A DNA stretch of 64,000 nucleotides from Tigriopus japonicus (taxonomy: Eukaryota > Arthropoda > Copepoda > Harpacticoida > Harpacticidae): positions 220,221-284,220 of the forward strand of contig JAAGOF010000234.1 of NCBI GenBank assembly GCA_010645155.1, in the 5' to 3' direction. The position numbers were made by a program, and so were the translations under genes. The notes beneath the pieces were generated by a model. It searched no databases and had not been told where the DNA came from. It saw nothing but the letters and a program-made list of their open reading frames with translations. This document shows positions 27,449 to 40,900 of this stretch, one piece after another; positions within the stretch are counted from its first letter, which is position 1; the number at the start of each line of letters is the position of its first letter.

Positions 27449-30400
27449 ATAGAAGTCCCTTTTTGCCCAATCCATTTTGCACAAGTTTGCGTGTTCCACT
27501 TCTTTTGAAACACCGGGTAGGAAAAACCTTTCCAATCAAATTTTGTTTTACTCTCAGATCATGCGAAGATCGCGAAAGCGAGAGACCAACACCTCAAAGT
27601 TGAGGCAACCATTTTGAAAATAAACTATTGGGTTTAAGAATTACCAATTAAATAACTGGTTCAATTAGATTTTTACTCTGGCTGGCCAAAATCTGAAATA
27701 CAGCTTTTGCAGATAGAAGATGTATACATGTTTCCGTGATCCTTTCTTCTGTTTTTTCCCCCGGAAGGTACAGCTTTATGAAAAAGCAAGTCTTCATTTT
27801 ATCTACTAATTTTTTTTTCTGCAAGCTAGTAACTAGAGGACGAACAATTGAAATAATAAGCAAAAAGTTAGAAATATACCATAAAAAGGTCCTTTTTCTG
27901 AGAACCATGGACAAAAAGAATCCTCTCAATTTGTCGCTTAATAGCCTAAATTTATCTGGACTGTTTTTTTTCACTAAGCTCGGTTTTCAATTTTTAGGTC
28001 ACAAATTTTTGGACTCTGTTTTTTAACCTAGAAAAATATTCATGATTTTTTTTAGGTAGGATTCAAATCTCAAAAAGTTAACGTCAGGTCAGAAAAACGT
28101 TTAAAAAATAGTATGTTCCTTTTAAGACTTCTAGAAAATTCGGAAAAACTTAAAACTATTTGTAAAACCCAACAGAGAAAGTTTTTTTTCTGTCCAAAAC
28201 ACGTTTTGAAAATGTTAAGTAAAAACTCGCTCTTCTAATAACTGTTTTGCCAGTCATGAGATTCCAAGAAGCCTGCTTTATTCATTTCGGCTTTCGGATT
28301 TAAGAGCAAGCCTGAGATTGGTTTTGTTTTGTAAACGACGACATCAACTCCCTTACGTTTCTCGGAAAAGAGTTTTCGCAGCCATCTTTTTCGGTTCGTT
28401 GTTCTCCCTCGAGAGACTCTCCTCGCCAAAGGAGGCCAGTCTTGATTTATCTTCATTATTTTGACGTCGCGAAACCTGGATGCTGTTTGCTCAATATACT
28501 CGGTCACTTCTTTCGCCTCCTAAACCACTACTACTAGACAGATTCGAATGTGCGTTTTTTTTGAGAAAATCTCACCAACTCAAAAAGAAAGAGAAAGTGA
28601 TCAAGGTAGCATTAAAGATACATTTGGTCAAACAGTCTGTAAACTAAACATGCTTGCACCTTTCATAATGTCTTCTCTATTAGGTTTTTTAAGCAAGCCC
28701 TTATTGGTGGTTCGAGTTATTTTTAAAGTAAGATCAACTTAAGCAAAATCTGTATACTTTTGCCTTACACAACACTGACAGCAATTATGCTTTTTATACA
28801 ATAGGGGGAGATATTCTGCTATTTTTTAACCCATTCTTTTAAGAATACGTATTTTTTTATTAGGGGATCTTCCCCACAGCTTTGCTTTTTAGTGCATCGC
28901 CTTGATTTAATGTATTCTTGTAAAAACAGTCGCCAACAAATGACACAATACGTATGCCAAGTAAAAGTTAGCTTTTTCAATCCAAATCATTCTCCAGTTT
29001 GCATGACTCACACTTGCAACAAGACGTAACATTTTGGCATGTGTGAATGCAGTTTATTGATCACTACTCTGGTCAGAATGCATTGATTAATTGTGCTTAA
29101 GTGTCAAAGTACTGCATTGTCATAAATCCTCATTTGCTTTAAATTGGATATCACATAGCAGGCTATTTTGGAAGATAAAGATGCACCTACAAATGCGAAC
29201 ATTTTGAAAGAGGTAAGGCAATAAATGTGATGAACAAGAGATCAGGATTGGTTCAACTTTTTTACCCTAAATTTGCAATATTTTTTGTTTAAAATTGCGC
29301 TCTATTCGACAAAAGTTGTTGGTTACTATTTTCTGTCCTTAAAATGTCCCTTATTGACATTGAAATGTCACATTTGGCCAAATATGTCCAATTTGGGGCA
29401 AATTGTTTTCTCGTTTGTTTGTCTTCAACTCAGTTGTTGATGTGGTCTTTTATGAAGAAGATAATATGAAGAATAAATAGTATGAATAAAAAATTTAGAT
29501 GAAACCAAAACCATCAAAAAACCCGAAAATCCCCAGAACCAAACAACCCGAAAAACTTCCCGAAATCCCCGGGCGGGTTTTTCTCCTATGCAACTCTGCA
29601 AGAGATACCGTTAAGCATGAAGGGGTGATTTATTGGCGACAAATGGCGGGCTAAGGCAAGTTCTTGTGTTAGAGCAAGAACGACTGAAAATCTGGTCAAG
29701 AAGATTGGGGACGAAAATGAAAGTTTCTAGTTGATTTACATGACTGCTCTGGCATCAACAAGACTCCACTTAGGTTGAATAGGTTACATATTTATAATCT
29801 TTCAATCACGTGCTTTCCTAAAATCTGAACTTTGAGAAGGCGTATCTTTTTTCCCGGTTCTAACCAAAAAACACATCCCCTATGGCTAGATTTCATGGCA
29901 GGAATTACAAGTGATGTCATCATTTTTGGCGGGAAAAAAAATTGAAAGATATGTGTTTCTGATGAGTGTGAAAGGTAGCTCAAACAAAGATTTAGGCCTG
30001 GTAATTGAAACAAAACCATTTTCATTTGCACAACTTGAAGTTGGAATAGCAATTCTTGACATTTTTTTGCAAAAAACATGTTTTGTTGCTTTTGTCTAAC
30101 ATTTTGCTACATAAATTGAGATGGTTCTTCCGGTTCTTCTGAACATTTGAATCAGGAATGCCTGACTTTGAATAATGAGATGGCCAGAGGAGATCAGTTC
30201 CAGGGCCATCTCAACCTACAAACGAACAAATTGTTTAGTTGAAGGCTTCCAATATCTCCATTTGTTATTAAATTACTTTGCAATACTTCTCAACATACAT
30301 TAGCCATGCCATTTCTCTTAAATGCAACATTTTTCGAAAATCTGACCCTTGAAAACTGAGACTTTTTCTGGCAAGCCTAGACTGTTAACGGCAGCAATTC

Positions 30401-32466
30401 TATAAAATAATACGATAATCGCTCCCATTGGTTAATGCCAAAGGGTGGGAACCATAAGTTTTTAAAAACTATTGAATGCAATAGGTTTTTAAGTATGTAG
30501 CTTTCAATCTAAACCTGATTTAGATAAAAGTAATTTATAAAAGTTGTTCAACTTAGGTTCCTGGGTCAGAAACATATCTCATAGTGTTTGAGAATTTCTA
30601 TACATACTTCAAATGATTTTTTTCAGTACCGTCCACAGTAAGTAGTATATTCCTAAAAGGTAACGCCGTGTCTGCAAATAAAAAACACCACCTCATGCTT
30701 TTGAAAATATCTTCACCGAGAATGCTGCCTTCAACATCTGGAACAAGTGGCCTTACTTATAATCTCCTCTTCTCCATCCACCCCCAAATCGCACCCTCTT
30801 ACCCTCAAAAGACGAAAACAACCAGACCGAAATCGTTCGCTTTCTTCCTGTATTGATGCTTGGTCGGGTTGGTTGAACCATTCCTCATCTGTTGTTCCCT
30901 TGTGGATCCTCATCACTGCCAAGTGAGGGTGCATTTCCATCCGATGTTTGTTGATGAGAACACTGAAGAACGAAAGCACATGGTTCTTTAGCTCGATCGA
31001 CGAAGAGAGGAGAGACTTACTGAATGAAGGGTCGAGATGCTCGGTGAGTGTTTGTCAGATAAGCCCATAATTGAGGGTACTCAATCAATTAGGGATGCAT
31101 TCCTATTTTGACAAGACCCTCAAATCAACACAAAACAACAAAATACGGAAAACATCTCTACCTACCCATGCGAAAGGACTTTCTTAAGGTCTCTTTGGAT
31201 TATATTCATTTTGCCCCTTCTGCGCAATAATGCTTTGCGTTTGCTAGCCCAGCATGCAAGAAGTTTCGTGCCAAAAGTAATTCCAAGATCTCGAAATCGA
31301 GTGGCAGGATAAGGGAGCGGATTGTATTCGGACGCATGGCCTTTTTATGGAAGGACAACAATTTTGAATAACATTCTCGTCACAATCAATGACTACAAAA
31401 GAGCACGAGTGACGTCGAACTCAGTCGGGGATCATTGAGAGCCATCAAGTCTGACGCAACTTTTCACAATGAGAAGTGACACCAAACAGGGAATCCAAAA
31501 TGGCCCATGCCTCCGATCCATTTCTTTAGATTGTGTGGCCTTTGATTGCCAGTTACGACCTCGCTCGGTCTTCAGGATCACTTTTTCCTGCATTCATCCA
31601 GCTTCTTCCGGACTCTTTCCTCCTTGAAATAACGCTCCATTGGTCCCTTCAAGGTCAGGGATTCGAGGAACCTTGAGAACTCCAATGAGGCAAAATCGAT
31701 GCACCAAGCAAAGAAATTGGTCAGAAGCTCAGCCAATCGTAATGAGTTGTTTTACATGTGTACTGCATTGAATTGACGTTAATAGCTCATAACTTTGGTC
31801 GAAACGCAGGCTTGCGACGACATCATGTTGGTGTGTGTAGGTAATTGGGGAGAGTTCTTCGCTATTGTGGGTAATAATTGGCCAATAAGAGATAAGAATA
31901 CTGATGAAAAGGTCTGCCGACTGTGTCAAGGATTTGCAGTTTAACGTTCGTTTGAAAGAGTATGACGTCTAATGATCTTTAAAGCAACGACTGAATCGTG
32001 CGACATCATCGGAAGTTTTCGGATAATTCTTATTTGTGACATCAAGATGCGTTGTGATCGTTTCTTCTGCGTGGGTTTGGACGTTTCAAGTTGAGACGAC
32101 GTGAATCCGATCTTTGACATGGGGAAAACCAGGTCATTGCGGGATTATCAACTTTTACCGGACGCAAATCTTGGTAGTCGAGTGATGTTGCAATGTCTCC
32201 GTGCGTGATGCTCTCTGCGTATGCTGTACATGACGGCTTTTTGATTGTCAGGAAGGCTTTATGATAAAACAAACACCACTTGTATCCATAAAGGCTGATC
32301 ATTTGAGATCGAAGGAGCATTCAGTTGCGTTTGGGATCGAATCGAATCTTCGTCGTCGTCCATGTGTGTGAGCTTGCTTGTCAAAATTTAACTTGTGCCT
32401 CTGGCCTAAAGCTGACAGAGAGTGAGAAGGGGGGCAAAAAACTCCGGATTAGGCTCGACAGAAGAT
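27449..32466. other. 5-kb gene-poor region upstream of the PDE11 gene
   Basis: I found no supported coding exon. Minus-strand open frames at 28235-28507 and elsewhere lack an ATG in place, conserved motifs or splice context. The AATAAA of IMP3 is at 27619-27624. Part of the right side may be 5' untranslated exons or the promoter of the phosphodiesterase gene. Confidence 0.5.
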
Positions 32467-35400
32467 ATGTCTACATCAGCATTCCATTTGGCGGAGAACA
32501 GCTCAGTCATTGATGTGGAGAAGAATTTGCCCAGCACCTCATCATCATCACCATCCTTCCAGACATCCCCTCCACCCTACTCGCCATCGACTGGGAGAAA
32601 ATTGGGGGCTCACCACTTGTTGGAGGTCTCCGAGCAATTCAATGGCAGGCCTCGGAAAAGCGGCAGCCCTACTAGGCCTGACCTGTCTGACAGCCGAAGA
32701 AACATCAACAACAAGAACCCAGGGAGAAACACGAGTGGGAGTTGGAAACACGGAGTGAGCGAAAAAATCCGTGACGATTTTAGTCATTTAGGACGAGGCA
32801 TCGCCAACAACAACGACAACGAAACTCGTGGGTGTCTGGGACTAAGCAATCATCATGATGATGGTGATGGCGAAACTAGTGATTGTGTTGGCCACAGGAA
32901 TGAAAAAGAAACGCATCTGATTTTCGAAGACGACGCCTACTACAATAACCACCACAATGAGTGGTCGAAGAAAACTAGTGTGAGCTCGAGTGAGACAATT
33001 AAACAAAGCCTACGTTCAAACATGGACAAGTTCAGTGTCGAGACGTTTCTGGACGACAATCCCGAATTTTTGAGTGACTACATTCTGAGGAAAGTGCCTC
33101 GATCCGTATTGGAGAAATGGCTGTTCCAACCCTCGTACTTCAACCTGGGACCAATGGCCAAAGTCAGTCACCACCCTCCATCTTCTCGTCTGAAGACCAA
33201 CCCCAAACGGCAACGCTCACGGTCATTCACTCCATTACGGAAACACTCGGCTACAGCATTCGAGGAAGGTGGGCTCTCTACCCCGATTTTAATTACGGAT
33301 TCTGATGGCCAACACTCGTTCCTTCGAACCCCTTCATCAAGACGAACTAGCAGCAATAAATTGTCCCAATTACACGTCCCAGTCCCGCAAGTGACGGTCA
33401 CTCCGTCCCAGTCCAAACTGGATCTCACGTCCATTCATGGCACCATTGAAGAAGCTGGCCTGAACGCCGACTTATTAGACCTGCTCTTGCTGATTTTGAG
33501 AGGGGTCGACCTGGATTGGGTGGTCGAGGAGCTATGTCGGGGGACCAAGTCCATTCTGGGGGTGGATAGTGTCGAAGTCTTTATTGGAAACGGTTCCAAT
33601 ATCCTGAACGGAGACTATCACCTCCTCGATCAAAGCAATGTGTTTGAGAAGACCAAAACTTTGGCTGATCGCCTTTTCACTGGGGTGCTTTGCTCGCAGG
33701 AGACGATTTCAAGAACGAGACCAGACTTGATATTGAATGGCAACTTTGTTACATCCATGGTGTGTATCCCTCTGAACCATCCTTTGGAAGGCCATTGTTT
33801 GGGGGCCATTAGAGCTACCACACATGGAGAGCGAAACTTTGACGAGTCTCTTTTTAACATCATTGCTACCTTTGCCGCATTTGCACTCAGTAATAACATT
33901 GAAAAATCCGAAATGGGCTTAGAGATCACGCGAAGTGAAGTATTTCTAGAACTGGCTCACACGGTCTTCAGGGAGCATAATCGGATCGAGCCCACCATCA
34001 AGACGATTTTGACCAACTTCCTCACCATGATCGAGTGTGAGCGTTGCCAAATTTTGCTCACGTGCGAGGATAATCCGAGCATTTTCAAACGTGTGTACGA
34101 TATGCAACGCAGAGATTTAAATGAGGATGGCCAATGCAAGGAAGACACGCCCCATGAAGGGCGATTCCCCATCAACCTGGCCATATCGGGTGAGGTTGCC
34201 CTGAAGGGCGTAAAAATCAACATCCACAACCTTGAGCAAGACGAAAGGTACGTGGGGGTTAAAAATGCCAATCAGAAACATTGACATCTTGAATCCTTTT
34301 GAGTTCTCAACTTTGTTTACGTGATCTTACAAAAGCAACCGAACAAACAGTTCCATTGATATGGATATGGTCGCTAACAAGCATATCCCGTTTAATCAAT
34401 TCCCAAAATAGTCATAAAGCTGTGTTCCTTTCCCCTCACACAAAGCATAGACATTCCGCAAAGTTATTTGAGCGCAATGGGGTTTTTCAAATTACTTTAA
34501 CCGGTGTTTGTTTCACCATTCGCCTTTTTATTTGCATTCGATGTCCTGTTTCCTTCTACATAGATTTGATTGCTCGCTGAATGATGATGCTGGTTTGATC
34601 CATCGAACCATGCTGTGTATGCCGTTTCGAGACTCTGAGACTGAGCGCGTCCTTGGAGTGATCTCTCTCATTAACAAAGAGAACGAAGGCGTGTTCACGG
34701 AGAACGACGAACGCTTCGTCGAGGCCTTTGCTATCTTTTGTGCCATTGCCATTAAGAATGCCAACGACTATGAAGCAGCCATCAAGGCGACTGCTCGAGT
34801 CGAGGTGGCCTTTGATACGATGAATTATCAAGCTACATCCTGTATTGAGGAGGCCAAAGCCCTTTCGAGCGCACAGATCCCGTCCTCCAAATCCCTATGT
34901 CTAGACGAATTCTACTTTGATTACATGGATATGACTGACATGGACACGTGTAAAGTATGATCTCTTTTCAGATCTGAAGCCTATTAGTGTTGCACACGTG
35001 TTTGAACTTGGTTGAACCGTCTTTTTAGGCCACTTTACGAATGTTCATTGACATGGGTCTCATCTCAAGGTTCCACATGGATTGGAACACGGTTTGTCGG
35101 TGGGTCTTGACCGTGAAAAAGAACTACCGAAATGAAACGGTGTCCTATCACAACTGGTATCACGGCTTCAATGTGACTCAAACCATGTTCGTCATGCTCC
35201 GTAAAACGGGATGGGACTCCCGTTTTGGTCAGGTACAATGAATGGATCCCATTTCTGCCTCATGTCTAGTCAATGCATTAAGTGATCATGTTCCTGGACA
35301 AACGTGATTGGGGCTCGATTAGTTGTTACTCGTAGACATGAAGAGTGCTGTCTAATTGCACCTTTCCAATCTCCTGATAATCAGACCTCTCAGTTCGATA

Positions 35401-37132
35401 TCCTATCGAATACATAGACGTACTCACGCCAGGAACATGAACGATGATGTCTGATGGTAGTAGATGGTAGTTTGGTCGAGGGTCGCGCTCACGCACAGAG
35501 AATCCATTTTATAGACGACCACGGAATATGAGTATTCTTTCGAACAAAATAAGTACAACGTCCAAGCACTCAATAAAATTCAGCAAAATTATTTTTTAAA
35601 TGTCGTCATATGTTGAGGTTCAAAAAGAAAAGTTGTAATGAGTATGAGTGGTTGGTTGAAGCACGGCAAAGGTTTTTAGTCGAAAGGACTGCCTGTATTT
35701 ATGTTGGAGGAAGCTTTTCATATATTACAAAAGGCTGAATGCAACGTTACTGTATACTGTGTGTAGTATGTGCTAATGACTTCGAGGGAACCCATCCAGT
35801 GAAAGTAAGCCTAAGCCTCATTAGTCATACTGCATTCCGTGTATCGATTGTGGTTCCCAGCTGCATGGAAGTGTAATTGGAACTTGGAACAACTCTTTAG
35901 AGCCCACTGAGCGTCAAACGAAATCCTATCACTACTCCTTTTGATGTTTTTCATGGTCCCGTCTTTCAGTTGGATTGTTTAGGATTGTTAGTCGCTTGTT
36001 TGAGTCACGACTTGGATCACCGAGGAACCACCAATGCATTTCAAGCCAAGAGCAACAACCCTCTTTCCACACTTTATGCTACCTCTACACTAGAACGACA
36101 TCACCTCAATCAGTGTCTCCTTCTTCTCAACATCCCTGGCAATCGAATCCTGGAAAATCTGTCTGAGGTAGGACCTCGTGCGTGATCAAATAGCTTGCTA
36201 ACACAACAGTAGAAGAAAGAGTGAATGAGCCTTCAGTCTTGGAGTCTCAGGCCCAGCAGAGCAACTGTAGGTGGTCCTGTCGAAGGTCATTTTTTATGTC
36301 CACCTTTCTTCATCTTGTTGCTTCCAATAGCAACTAAGAAAAAGGGTTTGCAATCAATCAAATTGTTTACTTCCTCTGGCAAAGTAATCAGGGCCTTATC
36401 GTTCCAATTATCTGGCAGTAAGTTTTGAAAAGCCAAGACCTCCCATACTGTTGTATTCGCGCGTTCTCAATGAAGCTTTTCTTTTCTCCCAATCCCTTTT
36501 TCTTGTTAATAAGCCTTTACAGCACGCAAAGAGAGAGAGAGAGAGCGGGAATCAGGGACAAATGATTCAACAGTTTCTCTTCATCAGCGTGTCCTAGATA
36601 GCGTCCACTTAAGTGCCGCTCAATCTCCCCTGACTTCGTTTATGTCTTGCAGAATGAGTATTCCGCTATCTTGTCGCTATTGGAGCGATGTATCTTGGCC
36701 ACAGACCTCGCAATTCACTTTCGAAAGGCCCAAGCCATCCGTGCCCTAGCCAACGAGCAACAGCTGGATTGGAGCAACGTCGACCATAAATCCTTGTTAC
36801 AGAGCGCCATGATGACAGCAGCCGATTTAGCGGCCATCACCAAGCCTTGGAAAGTCCATTTCCACACCTCCAATCTTCTCGCCGAGGAATTCTGGGCTCA
36901 AGGTGACATCGAGCGTGAGAATTTCCACGAATCGCCACAGCCCATGATGGATCGAGAAGCATCGTTGGCCCACGTGCAACTGGATTTCATTGACAAAGTC
37001 TGTCAAGGGGTCTACGAGGACATGGAGAAGTTCAGCCCCATGCTTCGTCCAATGCTCGATGGATGTATGGAGAATCGAAGGCGCTGGGCCAAGATCGAGC
37101 CTGAGGCGATTGCTCGAGCTCGGAATTTGTAA
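32467..37132 (+). CDS. Pde11: PDE11-type dual-GAF cyclic nucleotide phosphodiesterase
   Basis: Five exons, 32467-34247, 34564-34954, 35029-35232, 35970-36167 and 36653-37132, join in frame to 1017 residues (human PDE11A4 933). Residues 1-180 are Ser/Pro/Asn/His-rich and disordered. A segment [16 protein letters not shown]...WLF precedes the GAF domains, as in PDE5/6/11. GAF-A is at about 320-485 and GAF-B at about 490-680 (ends CMPFRD...[10 protein letters not shown]). The catalytic HD domain is at about 725-985: [17 protein letters not shown] (about 765), [17 protein letters not shown] (about 802), [24 protein letters not shown]. The metal-binding His and Asp are present, so it should hydrolyse cAMP and/or cGMP. 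Closest remembered match is PDE11. AATAAA lies at 37151-37156. An additional upstream noncoding exon is possible. Confidence 0.92.
34248..36652 (+). other. introns of the PDE11 gene
   Basis: Introns 34248-34563 (316 bases), 34955-35028 (74), 35233-35969 (737) and 36168-36652 (485) all have GT-AG ends and restore conserved family sequence. Introns over 300 bases contain nothing recognisable apart from a short GA run near 36530-36545. Confidence 0.8.
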
Positions 37133-37915
37133 TTTGCCGTTCGTTATTGTAATAAAAGAATTTGGGTCACTTTACCTAGCTGGGGAATCTTGGCCATAGC
37201 TTTTGTCCAGCCGCATAACAAGACATGAGAGGGGGAACTACCCTCTTGCTTTTCGTTGCTTATCAGCAGTTTCCGCTGTTTTCACCAATTTTGATAACGG
37301 CACGAAGTTCAACACTAATTCAGGGGCTCGTCTACAAGGTCGTCTTTTATAACCTCCTGACAAGGTTGAAAGTACTATAAGCATTGCTCTTTGCATGTCG
37401 ATGGTCCATATTGACTTTTTTGTTACTTCTCTTGGCCAAATTGGGCACACACCAACCACCGTTGTTCTAGACGAAAAGGACGTCCATCCAATGGCCAACT
37501 ACAGAGCAAGGCCCTCTCGCAGCCTTTTGAGACTTCCGTGGGGGACCGGAAAACACGAACAACGAAGAAGCACAACCACTGACTGGCTTCCCTATCGATG
37601 ATAGGATATCTCTCGACCATCAGACCTTGTCAGAGTTAATTAACCCCCGAGTCATTAAAAATGACAAGCCTGATAAAGTTTCATTGTTCCTGTGGGAAAG
37701 GCGAATTTGCTAGAAACTGCTTTTCCTGGAACACGAATTGGCTCCATTTCGTTTTTTAAGTTAATCTAGATACAAATCAGGTGAGCGGGGCGGGATGGCA
37801 ATTTTATTGGAGACTAATATCATTAAACATAAAGAGTTATGGGGCGGCATTAGCGCTCCCAGCCGACAACAACAAATATACTTATACACGAATGAGAATT
37901 AGGCATGTCTTGGAA
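37133..37915. other. intergenic region between convergent genes
   Basis: It contains the PDE11 poly(A) signal AATAAA (37151-37156) and, on the minus strand, AATAAA at 37808-37803 for the THSD1-like gene. No coding region is recognised between. Confidence 0.6.
37803..37808 (-). terminator. poly(A) signal of the THSD1-like gene
   Basis: Minus-strand AATAAA lies about 108 bases after the stop codon at 37916. Confidence 0.5.
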
Positions 37916-40900
37916 TCAGTCGTCTGCAAACGATATATCATCGTCGATATGTGTAAGATTCATGATCGCACTGGGATGATGGCGACGAGTCGCCCTGACA
38001 GCGTAAAGATCCAACAAGCGATCTGTCTCTTTGGTTTCGTCCTCGTCTTCTTCGGTCTGATAGTTTGGATCAGGCTCACTGATGACGTAATATCCAGAAG
38101 CTCCGAGGTCAGCACTGGTTACCGAGGCCGTAAGGTCACTGGTTCGACTCTGGATCATGTCCTCATCGAACCCAAGTCGACCATTGCGTGCCAAAGGATC
38201 CCTTTTCAAGGTCCCATTGGCTCCCCCGTTCATGTAATAGGAGTGAGCCGGAAACAACTCGGTCAATTGGAAATCCTCCCCGCCCAAAGAAGAGAGTCTA
38301 CCCTCGAACATCTGCTCACCGTCTCGATCCCCATTCGCCCACGGATGGGCAAACATCGAGCCAGGATATGTGCCCACATTCTCGATATTGCAATCGTACA
38401 AATCAAATTCTAACTCGGCTCCTGACATACAAGACTGGCCCCCATCTGAGAACTCGGAGAGTGAGCTCGTGGGCTTCAGGGTGTCTTGGGAGTTACTGCT
38501 CTGGAGCGTGGTACTAGATTTGTTGAGACGGTGAAGCGAGTGATTTAGGAGCGGTTTTCGAAGCGACGAAGTTGTCACGGTGGCCGTGACCCCATGTCCA
38601 CTGCCACCTCCATTGTTGAGGCTAAATCGCGAAGCTTGGCGAGGTTTACTGGGCGAAGCACTGGCCATTACAATGGGCTTGAGGACGGCGGTGGGTTTTT
38701 TGAACTTGGGTTTCGTAGGATCGATGACAACAAGACGGCGTTCACGCTCTTGGCTCAGCATGGTGAGAATATCGGAGAGACTTTTCGAATTCCTTTTCTT
38801 AGCACCTAGCAGGGTTGGTGTAGGGATAGGAACTCGAGGTCGTTTAGCCATGGACTTGGTAAGGTGTTTGCCTCCACGACCTTTCCTCGCTTTAGAGGCT
38901 AAGGCCTTCTTGACCTGTTCGGCAGTGATTGGCTTCGAAGGTGGAGGAGCATTGGGACTGGACGAAGGTGAGAGTCGTCTGGTTAGGAACGGGGAAGAGG
39001 GCAGAGAGCGACGGTGGTGTTCCAGTCGATCCAATCTCGACTGATCCCGAATTAGCTCGGGGTCCATTCTGAATTTGAGCTTCTTGTTCCTTCTGTTGTC
39101 CTTTCTTCTGGATATAATTAGAGGAGCTATGTCGTCCACCGAGGACGCTGCGGTCTCAATATCCTCCAGGGCAATATAATTCTTGGCGCAATGAGTCGGT
39201 GTGGAATACCCAGAGCTGGCTTGGCTTTTCCATGCCACGTACTTCCTCTTTCTATATTCGATCTGACAAATCAGACAGAAACAACATGCAATCGAGACCA
39301 GAAGGAACGAGACCAGCACCAAAACCATGGTAGGGAAATGTTGGAACATGAGCTGAAACCAAGTCGTCACTTGTTGAAGGATTGAGAAGCTCCCCATTGG
39401 AGTGTCTGGAAGGAAACAAAGTCAAAAGAAATTACTCTCTTAGGACCCAAATGAACCGGCACAAAACGGGAAGATCCACACTGTGCAACAATAAAAGTTT
39501 CTTGCAATAACGGGCCATGAGCGACCACATGCATAATTGAAACAACCATATATACGGAATTCCCTGTGTTTCAGAGTCCTAACAAGGCATAACTTCCAAT
39601 ATTTTGTCAGGTTGCATGTACATTTAGGGTAGTATGGGGGAACTATGGGCCTGCATTCCATGTTATGCCGTTGTTCTTGGTTTAATACTATTAGTTCTGG
39701 GTTATATTGCCACCAACCGAAGAACTTTCCGCCAGACGGACTTTCAAATCTAGCCTCCGACTTTCATGGTAATGACTTTCCACTTAGCATTGTGACAAAA
39801 ATATCGGAAAGGTATCTTTTTTTTGGAGCTAGGCGTTGGCATGATAATAAACTTTCCCGACTTCTCGTTTCAAAGCAAAAGCAACTGAAGTAGGCGACGC
39901 TAAAACTGAGACCTAAAACTCACGAGACGGAGAGGGAACGACGGAAAAAAGTGGAAATAAAAAGGAGAGCCCTCAATGTTTCCTTCACTTCCACCTTGAA
40001 ACGTGGAACTTTTATGGCCGTCACAAGATAAAAGTGTTTCACTTACGAACTCGGCGAACATCAAGGTCCAAGTTGATTTGGCAGTTTTTCGTCTTGGGAG
40101 AGATCAACTCGAATGTCAGAACCGATCCTTGGCTTTGGATGTGCAGCTCAGAACTATTGAAGAATCCCACTCGGGACAAAAGGCCATTGAGGTTGTTGCT
40201 GCCATTGTCATCTGGATCTAGAACTTCTACGTTATTGTTGTTGTAGTTGTCGAAGTCGGACGACAAGGAACTCGAGGGTAACTTTTGCTTGTGAATCCGG
40301 TAGAGTCGATCTGGATGGTCTTCACCGTCTCGAATTTCCAGAATCCCGTCCAGACAAGAGTGTTGGATCAATGAGACATTCACCTTCATGGTATCGTTGT
40401 CCGCCACCTGAAAAGAGGGAAACTAATGTACTGCGTCTACACTTTGAACGAAAAATGGCCCTTCCCTAAGGGGCAAACAGACTTCCGAAGATTAATAACA
40501 TGGTTCGAAGGATCAGTTGTGGGGTGAGTTCCCATTCCTCATTCCCCACCCTGGACAATGAACGTTTGAACTTGGTGAAAAGACGGACAAGACTCTTATT
40601 CACCTTCCCAATCAAGAGTGCAAATGGCAAACGAATCTGTCAATCCATCTCGGAACGAAAACTTGACATGTCGAGTCTCGTAAAACTAAGTTTCTTTTCC
40701 AGTTCTTTTGTTTGTTGAACTGCTGTTCCCTTCAATTCCAACCAACCGTTGGTTGGCAGTTGTGCCAATTTCTGGTCCCACTTTTTTTCGTCAAACAAGT
40801 CTCGCTCTCTGTCTTTCCTTCTTTGCTGCTATCTTTTTTACCCACATGAATTCGTCAAATTAGGTATCGATTTTTCAGTCCAACGAAAAAGTTCAGCCAA

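Noticed and set aside
28235..28507. 90-codon minus-strand open frame rich in Arg/Lys
   Set aside because: Starts with GTG, has no conserved motif, and no splice or poly(A) context fits.
38145..38160. GGTTCGACTC resembling a tRNA B box
   Set aside because: It lies inside the conserved last exon of the THSD1-like gene and no cloverleaf can be formed around it.
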